Assembly (NCBI GenBank): GCA_013399855.1
Contig: VXAY01004948.1
Coordinates: 273,143 to 337,142 of the forward strand
Length of the DNA stretch: 64,000 nt
Direction of reading: 5' to 3'
Source: Oxyruncus cristatus
Lineage: Eukaryota; Chordata; Aves; Passeriformes; Cotingidae
Of this stretch, positions 53,101 to 58,588 are shown one piece after another. Each line of letters opens with the position of its first letter. The stretch's first letter is position 1. The translations under genes were made by a program, and so were the position numbers. The notes beneath the pieces were generated by a model. The model did no database searches. It saw only the letters and a program-made list of their open reading frames with translations, and had not been told where the DNA came from.

Positions 53101-56100
53101 ATGGGCGCTCTTTGGTCTATAGATGTCTCTGCTGTTGACTGGATAACCCTAATTTGGTTACACAAAACCTTTGCATCTTTCCTGCTCACTTATTTTTATA
53201 TTTTCTGCTTTTCTACTCCCATGTCTATGTGTTTGGAAAAACAGCGAAAGAGCCATCTCAGTCCCAAAATACCTCTAATGCAGAGTTTTTCCCCTATGAG
53301 AATGCAAGAAAGCATCCTGAACTCTTTACTACCTCTACACAGCTGTACAGATCTATAATCCCTTGGTTTGTCTAAATGCAAACACTTTTTATTCAACTAT
53401 GAGTTAGCTGGACAGGAACTTTGCCCCCCTCCTCTCAGGAATACATTTAAAAAACCATTTAAAAAATTCTATGTAAATATTTAATGAATTAGCAATGAGT
53501 ATCGATATCATCACAGGTTGTTCACACATGAAGCATGATTTTAGCGGTGAATTGTGTATGTTCTCATATGCTTGAAAATTTTTTTGAGAACACCCTCAAG
53601 TATTTGGCATTTACATATTCCTGCTACAAGTGTCTTTTTCAGAAACTTTACTTTTAACTGATGCTGTTCTCAGCATTCCTTAGGAAATACGTACCAGCGA
53701 AACGGATGTTCAAAATACTTAAACTTTTAAGAAATAATTAAAAATTTGCTCTCCCAAACAACTTAACACCATAATCACGGTTCAAATTTTCAGTAGTAAC
53801 CAAGGTGAAAAAGATCCTTCTCTCTCTTGTGAATGTGGTGGAAAAAAAAATCAGTCTGATAGGGTTATCTTAAGACTAGAGACAGTTCACTACCGTTCAG
53901 CATCTCTCCTGAAATAAGGCTATGCTATTCTCTTCAATTCTAAAGCACTTAACACACACCAGAACTTGGTTTTATTACCAGCCATACAGTGAACACTCTG
54001 TGTATTACTGGTGCTCATAGGTCTAGTGACTAACTCTAAACTTTAAAAGCACTATTCATTTTGTCACCGTGACAACAACATATTATGTTATATTACTAGT
54101 TAGAATTCCCCTTTCAATGGTAGAAGCAAAGTTATGATATAGTAGAAAGAATAGGTACAGGAAGAAGTTTGCTGGGGTTAGGAACATTGCACACTTTCCT
54201 TTCAATACTGAATCAAGCGAAAGCAAACTGAGAAGCAGCCCAGAGGAGAAAAAAATCAGTGTGAACAGCACAATCTCCCTTTGAATGTACTATCCAGATT
54301 TGTAGAAAACTAGTATTTTATTTCTTTTCCTATCCTACAGTCTATGAGATTAGTTATTATTTGATTAGTTTTCAGTGACACAATATTCATAAATCATTTT
54401 CAAAACTGCAACATGGCAGACATTTTGCCACTTAATTTTAATCTTGGATATAGAGTGGCATTGAAAAAAATGAAATAATTTTGACTTACAACAAAATAAG
54501 GGGGAAAATCCACATCTGCAGCTAAAAAATTCCAAACCCTTGCATTACTTAGAAGAGCGATTAAAACCAAGCTGCAATGAGCCCTCCAGTATCTCAGACT
54601 CCATGCATTTGTTTCTAATAATAAAGGCCCTTAAGGCATCCTTACCCGTTATGTCAAACCAAAGTGGTGTTCCAAGAGGTTCAACAGCTATTACACCAAT
54701 CATGTGAGCAACTGGGTCACTTTCCATCACCGTAAAAGAAAAAAATGACTCCTCAAAATAAATAGGCTCTGTGGGCGGGATGGGCTTTGGAATCCATTCT
54801 ATGTGAAGCCGTGTAGTTGAAGATTTTTGTGGACGACCATTATCTACAGCTTTAATCTGTGAAACAGACACACAGGATCACATAAATCATTATGTCACAT
54901 AAACAGAAAGTAGTAATAAGCTCCAAGCATATTTGCTTGTGTGAGATATATCCAAAAAGGTTAAGTGTCTCTCAAAGTGCCACTTGCCCTTCATTATCTG
55001 GGCAGCAAATGGAGAAAAAGTGTGCAGCACCTGATAGCAGCACAAACTGTTACCATAAATTCACTTTTATTTTGCTTTCTTCCTGGAGGTGAGTCAAACT
55101 GATTGTTTATGTTCCCTCATCACATACATAACCTGTCAAGTTCTGGAAAAGAACAGAAGTTTCTTGATTAACAGTACAAACATCTGAAATCCTCCTTTAA
55201 CAAAAAACAAACCAAACAAAAAACAACAAATGAACCCACAAAACAATGCTTCTGGATTTGTTGAAGCTTTCTTCCTTCAGATACTGCACTCATCTGCCAG
55301 CTGCTGAATAAGAAATGAACAGATAAAAGAACACTTTACATATTCATCACATACAAGACTTTGACTCACTGAAAGGATATCGTAGTCCCTTGCTGCAGAA
55401 ACTTTCTTTGATGAAACCACTCCAGTTTTCGGTTCAATAAAGAACTTGCCATGTTCATCACCATCTTCAATGCTGTAGGAGATCTCTGCGTTGGGGCCTT
55501 CATCTTTATCTGTAGCAATAACTCGATAGATTGGCTCTCTCCTAGCAGTTCTCTCTCGCTCTGGTTTTCCACGCTCTGGAAGCTGAATTTTGTAGAACTT
55601 TTGCAAGAATTGAGGCTTATTGTCATTCTCATCTAAGACCTTCACAATCACCCGTGCAATTGTTGATTTTGCAGGAGTACCATTGTCTGTTACTGTTACC
55701 TGTTTTTATTAAAAAGGATACAGTCAGTGCTCAATTCAAACATAGTCCCTCCAACAATGCTCTTCCTAAATCATTTTCCTACAACTGCTTATGACACCTG
55801 TAAATTTCTCCCCTAACTTCAGTTAAAGACAATTGCATAAAGCTCTTAGTTGAATATTTACAAAAGGTGCTACAAAAGCTTATTCAGCTACTATTTTAAT
55901 ATTTTGACACACGAAACACAAATATTCATGCTCATCTCTAACAGATGGCATGATTTCCACATAAATGAATTTCTGTTCCCTTTAGTGCTTGTAATGGAAC
56001 ACCAGCACATACCTTTCAGTTCACAAAAAAACCCAACCAAACTCAACCAAAAAAACAAAGCACATCCCAGATGAGGAAATCAAAAGGGGTATGTAATAAC

Positions 56101-58588
56101 ATGTCCGTTAACATAAAATTAGCACTGCGCTGAGCCAAGCAGAAGACAAAGGCAAATTGAGAAAAATCTCTTTGCATTGAAGGCAACATCAGTTTTGAAG
56201 GCATTACTGACATTAACAAAGAGAACACTAAGTACATGAGAAAACAACTTGAAGGTAGTCTAAAATAACTGCATAAGAAAGTGCCAATTGGCACTCAGAA
56301 AATAGATACAGATTGGAAATAAAAAAAAAAGGGGCATATTAGTTACTATTATGTAAGCAGAACTGCTATCAAGGATTAAATTTAATAGCAAACAATGAAT
56401 AAACCCACCAACCCATCTGGTCAACATTTCAATGCTCAGTTAGTTAGCCAGATGCTCAGCACTTGGCTTATAATACTGCCCGCCATTCTGCACATTTCTA
56501 GGTTTCTTTTCAACCTATTTTCAAAGTTGTAAACATTAAACTAACACATGGGAAAACTGCTACTTTGGGCCATGCTATCTGTCAGCATTGCTCCGTAGTC
56601 AGGAGTTCCTCCATCAGATACTTCACATACTTTTAATTAGAACTTAACAACCAGCTGGGATTCAAAATGCAGAAAGAATGAAGGATTATAACTTATACCA
56701 ACAGGCAATAACCCATGTTCCAAACTAAAGAGCAACCAGCTTAAACTGCTATTTTATAGGGAATGATGGAACCAGAAGGATTTATGTACCATTACATGCC
56801 ACTGCAATCTTAAACTTTCTGAGTTCTGTACTTGTTCCCTTCAGGTTATAAACTTAAGGTTAAATTAGCATGACTGCTAGCAGACAACTGCCCATAACAT
56901 TACACTGTGAGTGGGACCTCTGGCACCAGTTTTGGCCCAGAGCAAGTAGCACAAACACACACTGCCTAGCTGCAGCCTGAGAATTCACACAATTCAGACA
57001 CCATTCTCAACAGGCAGCTTGAACATGGCCAACCTGTTCCAGGGATAAGATGTAAGCAATCAAAGCCATACTGCGCCAGGTGGCTTCAGGGTCAGAAAAT
57101 AATCCACAGCTCATTTTATTTACTGTATAACTCTAATACAAAAGCCAGTATAATTTGTGTAGAGGTGAAAGTCACGATATACCAATTTTACAACCAATAT
57201 ACATAGCAGTGGTCAAGAAATAAGACAAAACTGACATGAAGTGCTTTGGGAAACTGACACAACCAGATTTAATGAGACAATTTGAACAGAGAATAATATA
57301 ATGACTTTACAATTTACAGAAATAATATGTCTAGTACTAAATCAGATTTGCCACTTAATTAACTTTTTAACTAGTAGAAACTACAAACTCACTGAAGAGG
57401 ATATTCTGCCTTATTGCTACCTAGGTGCAAAGAGTTCTTTTCAAAGCTGATAGAGAAACAAAAACAGTGATAAAAAATTGGTCCAACAGCTACATTAATA
57501 TAGCTTGCAATGCACCAAAGGGATAGAAATGGTCCAGGAAGACTGCATGTATACTGCAACTGGGCAAAAGGATAGTTTGTGCTATCAGGCAATACATTCA
57601 TCTCCAAGTCTGTGCAGTCATTGCATTCCTACTAGAACAGCTTTCTAAGGATTTCACAAGTTTGAGCAAGTCTAGACTTGCTTCTCTGGCTTTAGTGTTA
57701 GTTTTGCCAACTCCTATTGCAGCCAACTCCTTTTATCTATCATCCAGGAGGAAAGGCATGATAAAGGTTCCAGATAAATCTCAGTACATAAGGATAACTG
57801 TGAATATTAAGTCTTCATTATAAGTGAAGTACCATGCTGTTACACTGCTTGACAACATTGTGAAACTGGACAAGTTAAAGCCGTCAATGTGCTTTCTTTT
57901 CATGTTATTTGACAGAGAATGAGAAAGCTATTACATAAGTTCCAGGCAATCAATTAAATGTAGTTAAATAAAAGCATTATGTCACAAGTTTTGTGCTCTT
58001 GGACTCTGACTTTATAATGCATGTTTTGCAACTCCTTCAATTGGTAAATATGTTATGCAAAAAACAGGGTTACTCACATACGATCAGTTTGTATTCTCAA
58101 AGTTAGAAGAAGTATTCTGCACTTCTTTTCCAGAAGCCTATATTCATCGAAAGTTAGGTTGAAATAGCTATTTCAATAATTACACAACAAGATTTAAAAA
58201 GGAATCACACTCATTTTAACAATTGTGCCTTCGTACTGTTTGAAAGAAAATCTTGGTTTAGAGATATAAAACCAAAAAATTGCATTCAATTTGTGCTTTT
58301 TCTCTTTTCTTATGAGAAAGTCCCAAGACACTGTTTTTATAAGCAGTTTATAAGTTTTATAAGGAGTTCTCTGCATTGTAAAATAACGAACATAGAAGGA
58401 AGTCACTTCTGAAATCCAGTTCTTTAAATTCTTCATATAGTAATCAAGCCTGGTAAACTTAACTCTCTGTAAAAGACCAACGAACTTATAGTCACTGTTT
58501 CTCAGAGAGCTAAAGAAATTATTTACCTCCAGTATGTGTTCTTCCTGCTGCTCTCGATCTAGTTTTCTGGATGTGGTTGTTATTAGAC
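7500..58588 (-). CDS. FAT1: FAT1 atypical cadherin, 24 exons, 5' part missing
   Basis: This is a giant single-pass adhesion receptor of the FAT family, at the plasma membrane, linked to cell polarity, actin control and growth signalling. From exon 4 to exon 27 the joined frame has 3395 complete codons and a TGA stop at 7502-7500. In order it gives: the end of cadherin repeat 10, further cadherin repeats up to number 34 of the human scheme, EGF1, laminin G, EGF2-5 (the last calcium-binding), one transmembrane helix at about window residues 2990-3009, and a tail of about 386 residues ending HTEV. Every exon border has AG acceptor and GT donor, and all phases agree. FAT1 is chosen over FAT2, FAT3 and FAT4 because the laminin G region, juxtamembrane RKKKH stretch and whole tail match human FAT1 closely from memory. 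The window length equals what remains of the 4588-residue human protein if exon 4 starts near residue 1194. The start codon, signal peptide and first nine or so repeats lie outside the window. Confidence 0.97.
9035..9040 (-). promoter_or_regulatory. TGCATG splicing element after the 36-base cassette
   Basis: TGCATG on the minus strand, 9 to 14 bases into the intron after the 36-base exon. This hexamer is the RBFOX binding site. In this position RBFOX proteins usually promote inclusion, typically in brain and muscle. Use here is inferred. Confidence 0.45.
9049..9084 (-). CDS. FAT1: FAT1 36-base cassette exon (+12 residues)
   Basis: Minus strand: a strong pyrimidine tract (TTTTCTCCTTTTTCTTCTC) leads to CTAAAG, then 36 bases, then GTGACT. 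The exon begins with two bases completing a codon after the last G of exon 26 and ends with one G, so it can be included or skipped without a frame change. It would insert [12 protein letters not shown] between DDN and GYHW. A 12-residue insert at this tail position is, as I recall, a reported mammalian FAT1 isoform. The weak donor fits alternative use. A TGCATG element starts nine bases into the following intron. Confidence 0.75.
11193..11198 (-). promoter_or_regulatory. TGCATG element after the candidate microexon
   Basis: RBFOX-type hexamer on the minus strand, starting 12 bases into the intron after the 21-base candidate. The matching placement after the 36-base cassette makes chance less likely, but neither has been tested. 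Confidence 0.4.
11210..11230 (-). CDS. FAT1: Candidate FAT1 21-base microexon (+7 residues)
   Basis: Between CTATCCAG and GTATGT on the minus strand lie 21 bases that fit the same phase as the two neighbouring cassettes (two bases, six codons, one base). Inclusion would add ALQQYLK to the tail. The donor is good. The acceptor has only a weak pyrimidine tract, as microexons often do. TGCATG lies 12-17 bases after the donor. I do not recall a matching mammalian isoform, so this is a sequence-based prediction. Confidence 0.42.
11787..11846 (-). CDS. FAT1: FAT1 60-base cassette exon (+20 residues)
   Basis: Minus strand: TTTGCTCCTTTTATACCTTTTACAAG, then exactly 60 bases, then GTATAT. The phase is again two bases, 19 codons and one base, so it is symmetrical and keeps frame. 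It would insert 20 residues, mostly hydrophobic with an acidic end ([10 protein letters not shown] then [10 protein letters not shown]), after DDN of exon 26. With the 36-base cassette this gives a 32-residue insert, the size of the second FAT1 tail isoform I recall from mammals. The strong acceptor, open frame and exact length make it convincing. Confidence 0.75.
13762..13795. repeat. Perfect AT-rich inverted repeat
   Basis: Two 14-base arms (ATATATATTAAATA at 13762-13775 and its exact complement at 13782-13795) around a six-base loop. In the FAT1 pre-mRNA it would form a hairpin about 100 bases after the exon 26 donor. AT palindromes are common in AT-rich introns. Confidence 0.6.
13893..14030 (-). 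CDS. FAT1: FAT1 exon 26: cytoplasmic tail
   Basis: 138 bases, window residues 3143-3187 plus split codons. It starts [17 protein letters not shown] and ends [10 protein letters not shown], closely matching human FAT1. The donor is GTACGT. It is rich in serine and acidic residues. It is the splice partner of the cassettes in intron 26: its last base G joins to the constitutive exon 27 or to any cassette. Confidence 0.96.
14275..14906 (-). CDS. FAT1: FAT1 exon 25: EGF5, membrane helix, proximal tail
   Basis: 632 bases, window residues 2932-3141. First comes the calcium-binding EGF module ([10 protein letters not shown] to GGKHC; six cysteines, DxDEC start), then a short linker. The hydrophobic helix [20 protein letters not shown] is at about 2990-3009, followed by the basic stop-transfer stretch [10 protein letters not shown]. 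Proximal tail features include [19 protein letters not shown] and the proline run [15 protein letters not shown]. The exon ends DFDYD plus one base of a threonine codon. Confidence 0.97.
15097..15207 (-). CDS. FAT1: FAT1 exon 24: EGF4
   Basis: 111 bases coding for one EGF module, window residues 2895-2930, from [12 protein letters not shown] to GFRGER, with its last cysteine supplied by exon 25. It has [11 protein letters not shown] and CECEAGF spacing typical of EGF. Acceptor GCAG, donor GTAGGT. It was found by reading the sequence between its neighbours. Confidence 0.95.
15452..15605 (-). CDS. FAT1: FAT1 exon 23: end of EGF2 and EGF3
   Basis: 154 bases, window residues 2844-2893. It completes EGF2 ([14 protein letters not shown]) and codes for EGF3 ([14 protein letters not shown] through YTGQR). 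The split glycine and arginine codons at both ends match the neighbouring exons. Intron 22 before it is 510 bases with no recognisable element. Confidence 0.96.
15606..16115 (-). other. FAT1: FAT1 intron 22
   Basis: 510 bases of AT-rich intron with a normal donor (GTAAGC) and acceptor (TTTCAG). I see no repeat or second exon in it. Confidence 0.85.
16116..16578 (-). CDS. FAT1: FAT1 exon 22: laminin G domain and start of EGF2
   Basis: 463 bases, window residues 2689-2842. Codes for most of the single laminin G domain: [44 protein letters not shown] and [17 protein letters not shown]2 then starts ([12 protein letters not shown]). The acceptor is TGTAG|ATT, and the upstream part beyond the first methionine is coding because it continues exon 21 in phase. 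Laminin G domains bind ligands or glycans; the partner here is unknown. Confidence 0.97.
16579..17179 (-). other. FAT1: FAT1 intron 21
   Basis: 601 bases splitting the laminin G domain. AT-rich, with no repeat recognised. Confidence 0.85.
17180..17343 (-). CDS. FAT1: FAT1 exon 21: first part of laminin G
   Basis: 164 bases, window residues 2635-2688. Translates as [18 protein letters not shown] followed by [19 protein letters not shown] and RGTDYSILE, which matches human FAT1 closely in the RLRTYS to DYSILE part. Acceptor CTAAG, donor GTATGC. No long open frame flags it; it was placed by similarity and phase. Confidence 0.95.
17442..17573 (-). CDS. FAT1: FAT1 exon 20: EGF1
   Basis: 132 bases, window residues 2591-2633: the EGF-like module before laminin G ([31 protein letters not shown]). 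Intron 20 after it is only 98 bases, the shortest in the window. This module differs noticeably from the human sequence as I recall it, while the cysteine pattern holds. Confidence 0.95.
17574..18485 (-). other. FAT1: FAT1 intron 19
   Basis: 912 bases with short A-runs near 18210 and 18250. No repeat family or exon recognised. Confidence 0.8.
18486..19287 (-). CDS. FAT1: FAT1 exon 19: last cadherin repeat and membrane-proximal region
   Basis: 802 bases, window residues 2323-2589, starting [19 protein letters not shown] (the GTG codon here is an internal valine). It ends cadherin repeat 33 and covers repeat 34 ([35 protein letters not shown]). About 150 residues without cadherin calcium motifs follow ([37 protein letters not shown]), then a cysteine-containing stretch leading into EGF1. 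This folded spacer is typical of FAT proteins. Acceptor TTTAG, donor GTAAGA. Confidence 0.97.
19288..23306 (-). other. FAT1: FAT1 intron 18
   Basis: 4019 bases. AT-rich, with T/G-rich runs near 20930 and A-runs near 21070 and 21350. A 119-codon plus-strand frame at 19937-20296 has no recognisable domain and I treat it as chance. No repeat family is identified with confidence. Confidence 0.75.
23307..23504 (-). CDS. FAT1: FAT1 exon 18: cadherin repeat segment
   Basis: 198 bases, exactly 66 codons (window residues 2257-2322), phase 0 at both ends. It starts [20 protein letters not shown] and ends DHYLLHVK. It carries the TDKDSSHNG calcium-site segment and a [14 protein letters not shown] core. 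Acceptor TATAG, donor GTAGGA. Confidence 0.96.
24713..24796. repeat. T/G-rich low-complexity tract with GTT repeat
   Basis: A run made almost only of T and G, ending in four to five TTG units near 24767-24783. It is probably simple-sequence expansion; no element is recognised. Confidence 0.6.
25480..25645 (+). mobile_element. CR1 LINE 3' fragment
   Basis: Plus strand resembles the avian CR1 3' end: GGGGATGTTCAAGAACATCT, then GTTGGACCACATGACC, GAGGTCCCTTCCA and CTATGATTCTGTC. These are the 'ggttggactagatgacc...aggtcccttccaacc...tatgattctgt' landmarks of CR1. The copy is 5' truncated and diverged. It lies in intron 17, antisense to FAT1. Confidence 0.75.
25856..25999 (-). CDS. FAT1: FAT1 exon 17: cadherin repeat segment
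   Basis: 144 bases, 48 codons (window residues 2209-2256), phase 0. It starts [17 protein letters not shown], contains the inter-repeat calcium linker [12 protein letters not shown], and ends NYSVIIQ. Acceptor TTTTAG, donor GTAAAT. Confidence 0.96.
26293..26430 (-). CDS. FAT1: FAT1 exon 16: cadherin repeat segment
   Basis: 138 bases, 46 codons (window residues 2163-2208), phase 0. Reads [18 protein letters not shown], then [24 protein letters not shown] and LDRE are cadherin calcium motifs. It was placed by phase and similarity. The introns on either side are short (293 and 398 bases). Confidence 0.95.
26829..27043 (-). CDS. FAT1: FAT1 exon 15: cadherin repeat segment
   Basis: 215 bases, window residues 2092-2162. 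Begins [20 protein letters not shown], contains [10 protein letters not shown], and ends [12 protein letters not shown]. Acceptor CCTAG after a TTC-rich tract, donor GTACGT. Confidence 0.96.
27044..28221 (-). other. FAT1: FAT1 intron 14
   Basis: 1178 bases. A small GC-rich inverted repeat (CGCCCCCAGGGTGGGGG) sits at about 27950-27966. No repeat family or additional exon seen. Confidence 0.75.
28222..28611 (-). CDS. FAT1: FAT1 exon 14: more than one cadherin repeat
   Basis: 390 bases, window residues 1962-2090. Begins [10 protein letters not shown], then [18 protein letters not shown], linker [10 protein letters not shown], next repeat [19 protein letters not shown], and ends FSIDSTTG across the splice. 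Acceptor GCAG, donor GTAACA. Confidence 0.97.
28612..29893 (-). other. FAT1: FAT1 intron 13
   Basis: 1282 bases, including a 14-base A run at 28791-28804. AT-rich; nothing else recognised. Confidence 0.75.
29894..30127 (-). CDS. FAT1: FAT1 exon 13: cadherin repeat segment
   Basis: 234 bases, window residues 1884-1960. Begins [20 protein letters not shown], contains [11 protein letters not shown], and ends VQATDADA plus one base. The open frame runs on into the intron at both ends, but the splice sites (GTAG acceptor, GTATGC donor) and the join DADAG-LNRK fix the limits. Confidence 0.96.
30128..31575 (-). other. FAT1: FAT1 intron 12
   Basis: 1448 bases with a short ACT trinucleotide repeat at about 31240-31255. 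No element recognised. Confidence 0.75.
31576..31729 (-). CDS. FAT1: FAT1 exon 12: cadherin repeat segment
   Basis: 154 bases, window residues 1832-1882. Starts [20 protein letters not shown], carries [15 protein letters not shown], and ends FRLTPDT plus a split glycine. Acceptor TTGCAG, donor GTAATA. Confidence 0.96.
31730..33113 (-). other. FAT1: FAT1 intron 11
   Basis: 1384 bases. A-rich (AAAAC) repeats near 32475-32505. No gene or element recognised. Confidence 0.75.
33114..33310 (-). CDS. FAT1: FAT1 exon 11: cadherin repeat segment
   Basis: 197 bases, window residues 1767-1831. Begins [20 protein letters not shown], then [20 protein letters not shown], and ends with the linker [11 protein letters not shown]. 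Acceptor TTTCAG, donor GTAGGC. It joins exon 10 as YYITGGDPLGQ. Confidence 0.96.
33311..33953 (-). other. FAT1: FAT1 intron 10
   Basis: 643 bases of AT-rich intron; nothing recognised. Confidence 0.8.
33954..38021 (-). CDS. FAT1: FAT1 exon 10: giant exon with about 13 cadherin repeats
   Basis: 4068 bases in one open frame, window residues 411-1765, about 40 percent of the coding sequence present. From the N-terminal side I count about 13 repeat boundaries: [109 protein letters not shown] and [10 protein letters not shown]. Several linkers (SDNASP, KESKES, SKAMP, SANMHS, PPEVPPP) lack the DxNDN calcium motif, so those joints are probably flexible, as in human FAT1. Acceptor CACAG|GG, donor GTAAAT. 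The open frame runs past both splice sites by a few codons. A single exon this large in the middle of the gene matches mammalian FAT1 exon 10. Confidence 0.98.
38022..40100 (-). other. FAT1: FAT1 intron 9
   Basis: 2079 bases with a 15-base T run at 38745-38759. No repeat family or exon recognised. Confidence 0.75.
40101..40311 (-). CDS. FAT1: FAT1 exon 9: cadherin repeat segment
   Basis: 211 bases, window residues 340-409. Starts [19 protein letters not shown], contains the linker DTNDHAPWF, then [20 protein letters not shown], and ends YSIES plus a split glycine. Acceptor TTGCAG, donor GTATAT. Intron 8 between it and exon 8 is only 213 bases. Confidence 0.96.
40525..40800 (-). CDS. FAT1: FAT1 exon 8: cadherin repeat segment
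   Basis: 276 bases, 92 codons (window residues 248-339), phase 0 at both ends. Starts [15 protein letters not shown] (the usual linker aspartate is NNH here), then [33 protein letters not shown], and ends HILTIM. Acceptor TTTCAG, donor GTAAAT. Confidence 0.96.
42755..42905 (+). mobile_element. Degraded CR1 ORF2 fragment (tentative)
   Basis: Plus-strand translation [16 protein letters not shown] resembles the CR1 ORF2 segment of the form 'hKSmGPDgiHPRVLrEL', which lies before the reverse transcriptase. The reading frame ends soon after and the DNA match is weak, so this is an old, broken piece with uncertain limits. Confidence 0.35.
43699..43727. repeat. A-rich tract
   Basis: Runs of A broken by two C bases. 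Possibly the decayed tail of a retrocopy, but no body is recognised beside it. Confidence 0.6.
44765..45135 (+). mobile_element. CR1 LINE fragment, 5' portion of a split copy
   Basis: Plus strand follows the CR1 3' region in order: TGGGCTGC, GGCCATTAAAATCATGGGGA, GCAAGACTCTTCTCAGAGAT, TAGTGAAAGGACAGGAGGTG, ATTAGACATTAGAAAAAAAT and GAGGTGGTG. It breaks off near 45135, where the CR1 consensus should run another 150 bases or so to its end. A matching end appears at 45945-46025. Confidence 0.65.
45136..45944 (+). mobile_element. Possible LTR-like insertion within CR1
   Basis: About 800 bases separating two parts of what looks like one CR1 copy. It starts near TGTGAGACAC, has a pyrimidine-rich middle (about 45530-45560) and an AATAAA at about 45812, as a solo LTR would. 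I could not settle a TG...CA end pair or a clean target-site duplication, so the class is open. Strand follows the AATAAA. Confidence 0.3.
45945..46025 (+). mobile_element. CR1 LINE 3' end, terminal part of a split copy
   Basis: Reads GCTCTGCTTTGAGCAGGAGT, TTAACTAGATGAACTCCAGC and CTCCTTCCAGTCTAAACTAT, close to the CR1 tail 'gctttgagcagggggttggactagatgacctccagaggtcccttccaacctaaattattc'. Same strand as the piece at 44765-45135. Confidence 0.65.
47274..47287. repeat. T14 homopolymer
   Basis: Fourteen T in a row in intron 7, within a wider T-rich stretch. A likely sequencing-length hotspot. Confidence 0.8.
50329..50468 (-). CDS. FAT1: FAT1 exon 7: cadherin repeat segment
   Basis: 140 bases, window residues 202-247. 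Starts [19 protein letters not shown], then [20 protein letters not shown], and ends RSISTQ. The first glycine is split with exon 6 (DITG-GNYDS). Acceptor AACAAG, donor GTAATG. The reading frame continues upstream into the intron without meaning. Confidence 0.95.
50469..54645 (-). other. FAT1: FAT1 intron 6
   Basis: 4177 bases, with a 16-base T run at 50743-50758. AT-rich; no confident repeat family or exon. Confidence 0.75.
50743..50758. repeat. T16 homopolymer
   Basis: Sixteen T in a row in intron 6; antisense it is an A16 run, which could be a retrocopy tail, but no element body is recognised. Confidence 0.8.
54646..54856 (-). CDS. FAT1: FAT1 exon 6: cadherin repeat segment
   Basis: 211 bases, window residues 131-200. 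Starts [21 protein letters not shown], has the calcium-motif-poor linker [13 protein letters not shown], then [20 protein letters not shown], and ends PLWFDIT plus a split glycine. Acceptor TTCACAG, donor GTAAGG. Confidence 0.96.
54857..55369 (-). other. FAT1: FAT1 intron 5
   Basis: 513 bases, A-rich around 55200-55240. Nothing recognised. Confidence 0.8.
55370..55699 (-). CDS. FAT1: FAT1 exon 5: cadherin repeats 10/11 with a basic insert
   Basis: 330 bases, 110 codons (window residues 21-130), phase 0. Starts [19 protein letters not shown], linker DENDNKPQF at about 43-51, then a charged insertion [16 protein letters not shown] at about 61-76 before [20 protein letters not shown]. The basic run fits the RXXR pattern of proprotein convertases. 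It ends ARDYDILS at a GTGAGT donor; acceptor AACAG. The frame runs past the donor into the intron. Confidence 0.96.
55700..58526 (-). other. FAT1: FAT1 intron 4
   Basis: 2827 bases of AT-rich intron. No repeat family or exon recognised; short minus-strand frames such as 57389-57607 look like chance. Confidence 0.75.
58527..58588 (-). CDS. FAT1: FAT1 exon 4: 62-base cadherin exon
   Basis: A very small exon: two bases completing a glycine, then 20 codons [20 protein letters not shown] (window residues 1-20), then GTAAAT. Acceptor TTTACAG. It is the most 5' coding piece in the window and carries the LDRE calcium motif of cadherin repeat 10. The single base before it must come from exon 3, which is not here. 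By similarity it matches the human protein at about residue 1194. Confidence 0.95.
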
